Source: Novosphingobium sp. (lineage in GTDB: Bacteria; Pseudomonadota; Alphaproteobacteria; Sphingomonadales; Sphingomonadaceae). From it: a stretch of DNA of 64,000 nucleotides. The position numbers were made by a program, and so were the translations under genes. The stretch lies in the NCBI GenBank assembly GCA_024236175.1, contig JACKKY010000004.1, positions 632,501-696,500 of the forward strand, given 5' to 3'. Shown here in pieces: positions 59,076 through 64,000 of the stretch; the first letter of the stretch is position 1; the number at the start of each line of letters is the position of its first letter. The notes under the pieces were generated by a model. It had not been told where the DNA came from. It worked only from the letters and a program-made list of their open reading frames with translations, and made no database searches.

Positions 59076-59879
59076 TCAGTCCGTCTCGTCCCAGGTGCCC
59101 TCTGTATTGCTGAGGATGAATGCGGCGTTGCCTTCGGTCAGCGCGCGCCTGTCCGGATTGGTCAGCTGGGCGAAGCCCTCCGCCATTTCCGGCATGACGA
59201 ACACGGGGCCGTTCGCGATATTCTCCAGCGTCAGGCTGGCAACCCAGTCCGAAGCGACGCCCTCGCCCCGCTTGTAGACGATGCCGAGCCGTTCCATCGC
59301 CGGCGTGTTGGTCGACCCGACGACGACATGCAGCACATCGACGCCGTGCTGCCGCATTTCCCACCACAGCCCCTCGGAAAAGATCTGCGAGAAGGCCTTG
59401 GCCCCGGAATAGGTTATCACGCTGGGGCTGCCGGCCACGCCCGCGAGCGAGCCCATCAGGACGATACCGCCCCGGCCCCGCTGCGCCATCTTGCGGCCGA
59501 AATGATGGGCCAGCGTGGTCTGGCCGACGACATTCAGGTGGATGACCTGGTTCACGTCCTCGAGCGACCAGTCGATGAACGGGCCGGTCCGCAGCGAAGC
59601 GCCGGCATTGTAGACCAGCAGCCCCACTTCGATATCGTCGGTGATTTCGCGGACGCGATCCAGCATGTCCGGCGCCGTCAGGTCGAGCGCCAGCGTGCGG
59701 ACTTCCACCCCCAGCGCCCGGACCTCGGCCGCGACCTCTTCGAGCGGTTCCGGCTTTCGCGCGATCAGGACGCTGTTGATGCCGGATTGCGCGAGATCGC
59801 GGGCAATGCACGCGCCGATGCCTTCCGATCCTCCGGCGATGACCGCCCAGGGACCGTATTTTCCGGCATCGACTGTCAT
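59076..59879 (-). CDS. SDR-family oxidoreductase
   Basis: 267 aa. The cofactor site GGSEGIGACIARDLA lacks the leading Thr (AGGS), YNAGAS replaces NNAG, and LMGSLAGVAGSPSVITYSGAKAFSQIF carries Ser/Tyr/Lys. This pattern resembles the KR/DltE-like SDRs. It lies 57 bp upstream of no close partner: the TonB receptor ends at 59936 on the same strand, so both could be read from one promoter. The substrate is unknown. Confidence 0.85.
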   Translation of the reverse strand: MTVDAGKYGPWAVIAGGSEGIGACIARDLAQSGINSVLIARKPEPLEEVAAEVRALGVEVRTLALDLTAPDMLDRVREITDDIEVGLLVYNAGASLRTGPFIDWSLEDVNQVIHLNVVGQTTLAHHFGRKMAQRGRGGIVLMGSLAGVAGSPSVITYSGAKAFSQIFSEGLWWEMRQHGVDVLHVVVGSTNTPAMERLGIVYKRGEGVASDWVASLTLENIANGPVFVMPEMAEGFAQLTNPDRRALTEGNAAFILSNTEGTWDETD

Positions 59880-59935
59880 CTCGCTCCCTTCCCGGCAACG
59901 GTGGTCCGGCCGGCAAGCCGGACCATCTCGCGCGA

Positions 59936-62317
59936 TCAGAAGTTGGCGGTCACCTCAAGACCGACAATCCGCGGGTCACCCCAGATCAGCAGGTTGCCGT
60001 AGCTGGCGCTGGAGTTGCCGAAGGTGGTGTAGCCCTGGTTGAACAGGTTCTTGGCGTAGATCGCCAGTTCCCATTTGTCGTCCATGGTCTTCACGCCCAG
60101 GCGGGCGTTGACCAGCCAGTAGTCAGGCCCGACGGAATCGGGCAGCACGCCGGTAAGCCCGGATTGCTGCCAGAGCACCTCATCGGTGTAGGATGCGAGG
60201 ACGTTGCCGATGACGCGCCAGTCATCGCTCACCGGCTTGTCCAGATCGGCGTGCAGCGACAACTGCCACTCCGGCGAGTTGATCATGCGCTTGCCGGACT
60301 GGTCGAAATCCTCGAGCACCGGATTGTTGGCGATCCTGAACGTCTTGTAGCGGGCATGGAGATAGCCGACGCTCGCCCCGATCGTCAGCGGATCGGCGAC
60401 GCGGGCGTTCACGCTCGCTTCCGCGCCATAGGTTTCCGCGCTACCCGCGTTGACGACCGCGATCGACACGGTCGGGAACGCCGGCCGCGCATGGGCGGAT
60501 ACCTGCACATCCTTGTAATCGTTGTAGAAGACCGCGCCGGTCACGTTCACCCGGCCGTTGGCCATGGGCGCGCGGAAACCGACTTCGAAGGTATCGATGG
60601 TCTCGCCCTTGAAGATGCCGCCCTGCGTGTAGGGGTCGGGGAAGATCGTTACCGGGACCACCGGCACGATGCCGCCCGCCTTGAAGCCGCGCGCCCAGCG
60701 GGCATAGACGTTGCCGCCGCCGTCGAGGCTGTATTTCAGGGTCGCGGACGGAAGGAACTTCTCCTCCTTCAGGCTGACCGGCGCCGGCGCTCCGGTGGCA
60801 TCGAAGGACGTCGCGTCGTTCTTTTCGTTGATGTAGCGGCCCGACACCGTGAGGTTGAGGTTCTCGGTGAAGTCGTAGCCGAGCTGCAGGTAGGGAGACC
60901 AGTTGGTCACCTTGTAGCGGCCGCTTCCCGACGGGAGGTTCGCCACGAACGGCACCGGCGTCAGGATGTCGGTTTCCAGGCCTCCATTGAACTTGGCCTC
61001 GAGATAGGAAATGCCGGCGACGTAGCTGAACGGGCCGTCGCTGGTCGAAACGGCGCGCAGCTCCTGATAGAGGGTCTGCTTGTTGATGTTCACTTCGGCG
61101 GCAAGGAAGTTGAACGGCGTCGATCCCAGTTCGGTGAGGAACCGGCTCCGGTTCTTGCGATAGGCGGTGATCGAAGTCAGGTCGACGCCGGGCAGCTCGA
61201 GAACCGCCGTGGCCGAAATGCCGTAGTCTGTCAGCTTGGCGAAGCCTTGGCCCCGCTGGGCCGTGGTGAACTTCTTCGTCACCGAAGTCGCGAAGTTGCC
61301 CAGCGTCGCCGGCGTCGTGTTCGCACCGAGGAAATTGTTGAAGAAGCCCGACAGGACGGCGACGGCGTAACCGGGCGTTTCGTTGTAGCCGCCGTTACCG
61401 TTGTCATCGTCCTTCTTGCTGTAGTCGCCGGCGATCGTGATCTTCAGCGTGTCGGTGGGCTTGACCATCACCTTGCTGGAAACCGCCCAGAAGTCCTCGT
61501 TGACGTAACCGGACCGGGCGAGAAGGCCGGAGTTCATGAAGTCGGCCAGTTCGGAGGATGACGCCAGCACCGGGGCGCCGGTCGCATCGAAACCGATGAT
61601 CCCGGCCGCGCCGCCAAGGGCCGGGCTGGCCGGGAAATTCGCCGCGGAGAATTCATTGTCGTTGGGCGTGATGTTCTTGATGTAGTGGCCGTGCCGGCGG
61701 ATTTCGGCAGCCACGGTCATCGCCGCGCGTTCGCCCAGCGGGATATTCGCGAAAGCCGATCCCTGGATCGTTTCCTTCTCGCCGTAGGAAAAGCGGAACT
61801 TGGCGGAAACCGTGTCGGGATCGGGCTGGCGGGTGATGATGTTCACCGCGCCACCGGTCGCGTTGCGGCCGTAGAGCGCGCCCGGCGCCCCCTTGATCAC
61901 CTCGACGCGTTCGACATCGACGAAATTGTTGACCAGCGTGCCGAAGACGCGCGGCACATCGTCGATGAAAGTCGCGACGCTCGGGTCGGCGCCGACGAAG
62001 ATCGAGTTGCCGACGCCGCGGATGAACATCTGGTTGTAGCCGGACGAGTTCGAAGGCGTGAAGCCCGGCGTGGTCAGCTGCAGGTCGCTCATCTGGCGAA
62101 TGCCCGACTGGTTCAGCTGGTCGCCGCTCAGTGCCTGGATCGACAGCGGCACGTCGAGCACGCTCTGCGACTGGCGCTGGGCGGTGACGACAATCTCGCC
62201 GACCCCTCGATTATCCGCCTCGTCCGTGGCGTCCTGCGCCAGCGCCGGAGTCGACAATACGGGCACGGCAGCCATCGCCGAAGCCAGGAAAAACGCACGC
62301 GGGTTCAACTTGATCAT
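59936..62317 (-). CDS. TonB-dependent outer-membrane receptor
   Basis: 793 aa from ATG 62317 with GGGAGGGG upstream. A signal peptide ends at PALAQ. The plug domain begins at GEIVVTAQRQSQSVLDVPLSIQALSGDQLNQSGI. The rest is a beta barrel with alternating strands, and the last residue is Phe, as for outer-membrane insertion. There is no N-terminal secretin/STN extension, so it is a transporter rather than a signal transducer. In sphingomonads many of these import aromatic or sterol-like compounds. Here it precedes an SDR and follows an LLM oxidoreductase on the same strand. Confidence 0.95.
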   Translation of the reverse strand: MIKLNPRAFFLASAMAAVPVLSTPALAQDATDEADNRGVGEIVVTAQRQSQSVLDVPLSIQALSGDQLNQSGIRQMSDLQLTTPGFTPSNSSGYNQMFIRGVGNSIFVGADPSVATFIDDVPRVFGTLVNNFVDVERVEVIKGAPGALYGRNATGGAVNIITRQPDPDTVSAKFRFSYGEKETIQGSAFANIPLGERAAMTVAAEIRRHGHYIKNITPNDNEFSAANFPASPALGGAAGIIGFDATGAPVLASSSELADFMNSGLLARSGYVNEDFWAVSSKVMVKPTDTLKITIAGDYSKKDDDNGNGGYNETPGYAVAVLSGFFNNFLGANTTPATLGNFATSVTKKFTTAQRGQGFAKLTDYGISATAVLELPGVDLTSITAYRKNRSRFLTELGSTPFNFLAAEVNINKQTLYQELRAVSTSDGPFSYVAGISYLEAKFNGGLETDILTPVPFVANLPSGSGRYKVTNWSPYLQLGYDFTENLNLTVSGRYINEKNDATSFDATGAPAPVSLKEEKFLPSATLKYSLDGGGNVYARWARGFKAGGIVPVVPVTIFPDPYTQGGIFKGETIDTFEVGFRAPMANGRVNVTGAVFYNDYKDVQVSAHARPAFPTVSIAVVNAGSAETYGAEASVNARVADPLTIGASVGYLHARYKTFRIANNPVLEDFDQSGKRMINSPEWQLSLHADLDKPVSDDWRVIGNVLASYTDEVLWQQSGLTGVLPDSVGPDYWLVNARLGVKTMDDKWELAIYAKNLFNQGYTTFGNSSASYGNLLIWGDPRIVGLEVTANF

Positions 62318-62484
62318 CTCAATCCCCTCCCATCGGCCGGTCTTTGCGGGGCTTCGCCCCGCGACCGGTTCCTTCCTAAACCGAGCTTGCATCCGCTTCG
62401 GCCGATAATCAATCCCAATTCACACGGCGGGTTTCAGACAGAAAATTGCCCTCCTCATCCCCGGCGGGAAACTTCCGACCGGTA

Positions 62485-63666
62485 TCAGGAGGCGGACGCG
62501 GGTTCGGGCAAGGCCGAGGGGTGCAGCGGCGCCGCCATCTTCTGCAATTCCGGCAATACCTCGGCCGCAAACAGGTCGATGCTGCGCACGGCCTCGTCAT
62601 GCGGCATGTGGCCGAATTGCGGGACAATGGCGATTTCCGCGAAGGAACACGCCTCCTGCGCCGCCCTGATCTTCTCGAACACCCTTTCCGGCGTGCCGAT
62701 CATCAGGTTCGACGCATCGTAGCCGGGCAGCTTCGGCGTCCCCTCCACCTTGCCGGTGACCGCTTCTTCCAGCAGCGCGGTCGCGCCAGCCTCGCGTTCG
62801 GCATAGGCCTCGTAGCCCTTCACGCCCCTGAAGTTGGACGCATCGGCGAAACCGTAGTGGATGTTGACGTCCATGTTGGCCCGCACGATCCACTCGTTGG
62901 ACCGCTCCGCCTCGGCTTCGCTGGGCACGCAATACATGAACAGGACATTCCGCGGTTGGCAGGGCGGCAGCCCCTCCTCCGCCCGCCAGGCATTGACCTG
63001 CCGCACGGATTCGCCCGCCACCTCGATCGGCTTGTTGCCGACGAACAGCGGCACCATGCCGCGCCGCGCCAGGATTTCCAGCGACTGGGGTGTTGCCGAC
63101 GAACCGAACAGGCGCTTGTGCAGGTCTGTGCTCTTCGGGGCCGGACGGATCGAGGTTTCCGGTATCCGGAAGATCTCGCCCTCATAGGAAAAGCGCTCGC
63201 GGGTGAAGGCGAGTTCGAGGATTTCGAGCGTCTCGTTGAAGCGCTGCCGGCTTTCCTCGCGCGGGATGCCGAGCGCCTCGAACTCGGACTTCGCGACGCC
63301 GCGGCCGAGCCCGATCGTGGTGTACCGGCCGTTCGACAGGATATCGAGATAGGCGATCTGGTGCGCCAGCCGGATCGGGTGCCACCACGGCGCGACGACG
63401 ACGAAAGTGCCGAACGAAATGCGCTCGGTCCGTCCCGCGAAATAGGTCAGCATCTGGATCGGGTTCGGCGACATGCCATAGGGCGTGCCGCAGTGGTCGG
63501 GCGTCCAAATCCCGTCGAAGCCCAGCGGTTCGGCCATGTCGCCGATGGCTAGCGTCGATTCGACGAATTTCCAGTCAGGCTCGGCAGGCGGTCGGCTGAA
63601 ATCCTCGGCAAGGACCCGGTCCCAGTCGAGCGAATTGTGCGAAGCCAGGCCGAGATTGACTTTCAT
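62485..63666 (-). CDS. LLM-class flavin-dependent oxidoreductase (bacterial luciferase-like)
   Basis: 393 aa, TIM-barrel. The start KVNLGLASHNSLDWDRVLAEDF and the blocks GFDGIWTPDHCGTPYGMSPNPIQMLTYFAGRTERISFGTFVVVAPWWHPIRLAHQIAYLDILSNGRYTTIGLGRG are the luciferase-like fold with the flavin-binding residues. EMGF-type glycine turns recur to the C-terminus. It uses reduced FMN/F420-type flavin for a monooxygenation; there is no reductase nearby. Downstream of the Rieske gene end on the same strand. Confidence 0.9.
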   Translation of the reverse strand: MKVNLGLASHNSLDWDRVLAEDFSRPPAEPDWKFVESTLAIGDMAEPLGFDGIWTPDHCGTPYGMSPNPIQMLTYFAGRTERISFGTFVVVAPWWHPIRLAHQIAYLDILSNGRYTTIGLGRGVAKSEFEALGIPREESRQRFNETLEILELAFTRERFSYEGEIFRIPETSIRPAPKSTDLHKRLFGSSATPQSLEILARRGMVPLFVGNKPIEVAGESVRQVNAWRAEEGLPPCQPRNVLFMYCVPSEAEAERSNEWIVRANMDVNIHYGFADASNFRGVKGYEAYAEREAGATALLEEAVTGKVEGTPKLPGYDASNLMIGTPERVFEKIRAAQEACSFAEIAIVPQFGHMPHDEAVRSIDLFAAEVLPELQKMAAPLHPSALPEPASAS

Positions 63667-63690
63667 CGTTTCAGTTCTCCGCTACGCGGC

Positions 63691-63780
63691 CGTCATTCCC
63701 GCGAAAGCGGGAACCCAGTTACGCAGCGTTCCACCTGACGCCACTTCAGGGGCTGGGTCCCCGCTTTCGCGGGGATGACG
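63691..63780. repeat. 90-bp composite inverted repeat, copy 2
   Basis: Arms at 63691-63718 and 63753-63780 are identical to those of the copy at 46098-46187 and leave the same 34-bp gap with a different sequence. It lies between the LLM gene start and the end of the Rieske oxygenase gene, both on the minus strand, so it would form a strong structure in a read-through transcript. Confidence 0.9.
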
Positions 63781-63802
63781 AAACCGGGGCGAGGAGCGCT
63801 GC

Positions 63803-64000
63803 CTACTCCTCTTCGAGCAATCGCGGCGCACCGCGTCCTTCCATGAAATCGGCCAGGTTGCGATGCAGGTTGATGACCTTCTGTTCCTGGTGCGGATTGG
63901 GCTGCACCCCGCGGAAACCGCTCGACTTCATGCCCTTCTGGACGAATTCCATGTTGGAGAAGTCCTGCATCAGCACCGATCCCCAGTTCTCCGGCGTGCG
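63803..64000 (-). CDS. Rieske-type ring-hydroxylating oxygenase alpha subunit, C-terminal end
   Basis: Only the last 65 residues are in the window. The frame is open from the right edge to a TAG at 63803-63805 and reads ENWGSVLMQDFSNMEFVQKG, then SSGFRGVQPNPHQEQKVINL, then HRNLADFMEGRGAPRLLEEE. The 'xQG...SxxF' and 'E..(V/I)..(F/L)H..L..(F/Y)' pattern is that of the C-terminus of the catalytic domain of aromatic-ring dioxygenase alpha subunits. The start, Rieske cluster and iron site are outside the window. The gene probably begins the oxygenase cluster further right. Confidence 0.68.
   Translation of the reverse strand, partial: RTPENWGSVLMQDFSNMEFVQKGMKSSGFRGVQPNPHQEQKVINLHRNLADFMEGRGAPRLLEEE

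Noticed and set aside
60164..61561. A 465-codon plus-strand frame inside the TonB receptor
   Set aside because: It has Arg/Gly/Val-biased composition and no motif, and is antisense to the beta barrel.

Overview
The window is GC-rich, gene-dense bacterial DNA with no rRNA, tRNA or CRISPR array that I can see. An alphaproteobacterium of the Sphingomonadales type (Novosphingobium/Sphingobium-like) fits best. This is inferred from a UPF0262 gene beside dnaB, a short rpoZ convergent with ftsH, a sphingomonad-style TonB-dependent receptor, and many SDR, P450, Rieske-oxygenase and CoA-ligase genes. No chromosome-level marker is present to prove the genus.

Region 1-32.3 kb is mostly housekeeping. 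It holds a DUF4136 protein end, an M14 carboxypeptidase, a GFA protein, a small beta-rich putative exported protein, a UPF0262 / GH25-like / cytidine deaminase run, dnaB with an overlapping SDR-like gene, an aminotransferase and another SDR. Next come a hydantoinase/oxoprolinase B-A pair, a TPR/O-GlcNAc-transferase-like protein, a frameshifted NTF2-like gene, ftsH and rpoZ (convergent, sharing a perfect 30-bp palindromic terminator), an MFS transporter, a CelD-like acetyltransferase overlapping a polysaccharide deacetylase, and a class III CoA-transferase. A tight four-gene operon (27.3-24.0 kb, minus strand) encodes a LuxE/PaaK-like adenylating enzyme, an NTF2-like protein, an Fe/2-oxoglutarate dioxygenase and a methyltransferase. 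A complete Anbu locus (28.3-32.3 kb) follows: ATP-grasp, alpha-E, transglutaminase and the proteasome-like peptidase Anbu.

Region 32.3-64 kb is an accessory, catabolism-flavoured block. It holds a DUF1214-like Tat protein, an acyl-CoA ligase diverging from an SDR-SDR-P450 operon, and an SDR diverging from an aldo/keto reductase - alpha/beta-hydrolase - amidohydrolase - VOC - PhyH-type dioxygenase series. A lipoprotein and an LhgO-like flavoprotein follow. Then a [2Fe-2S] ferredoxin with two tandem P450s diverges from a TetR regulator - SDR - PQQ alcohol dehydrogenase run, with a palindromic candidate operator between them. Next are a PfkB kinase, Hsp20, a TauD-like dioxygenase, SDRs, a double-CDGSH protein, a DUF3606 protein, a short cyanophycin-synthetase-like ATP-grasp ligase, a TonB-dependent receptor, an LLM flavin oxidoreductase and the end of a Rieske oxygenase alpha subunit. 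The working picture is uptake (TonB receptor), activation by P450, Rieske and Fe/2OG oxygenases, oxidation by SDR and PQQ enzymes, and CoA-thioester processing. The substrate cannot be read from the sequence.

Two copies of a 90-bp composite inverted repeat lie at 46.1 and 63.7 kb. The most unusual material is the 24-27 kb adenylation/dioxygenase/methyltransferase operon, the Mur-domain-less cyanophycin-synthetase-like ligase, and several family members with substituted catalytic residues (an SDR after dnaB, a GH25-like protein, a PQQ dehydrogenase).
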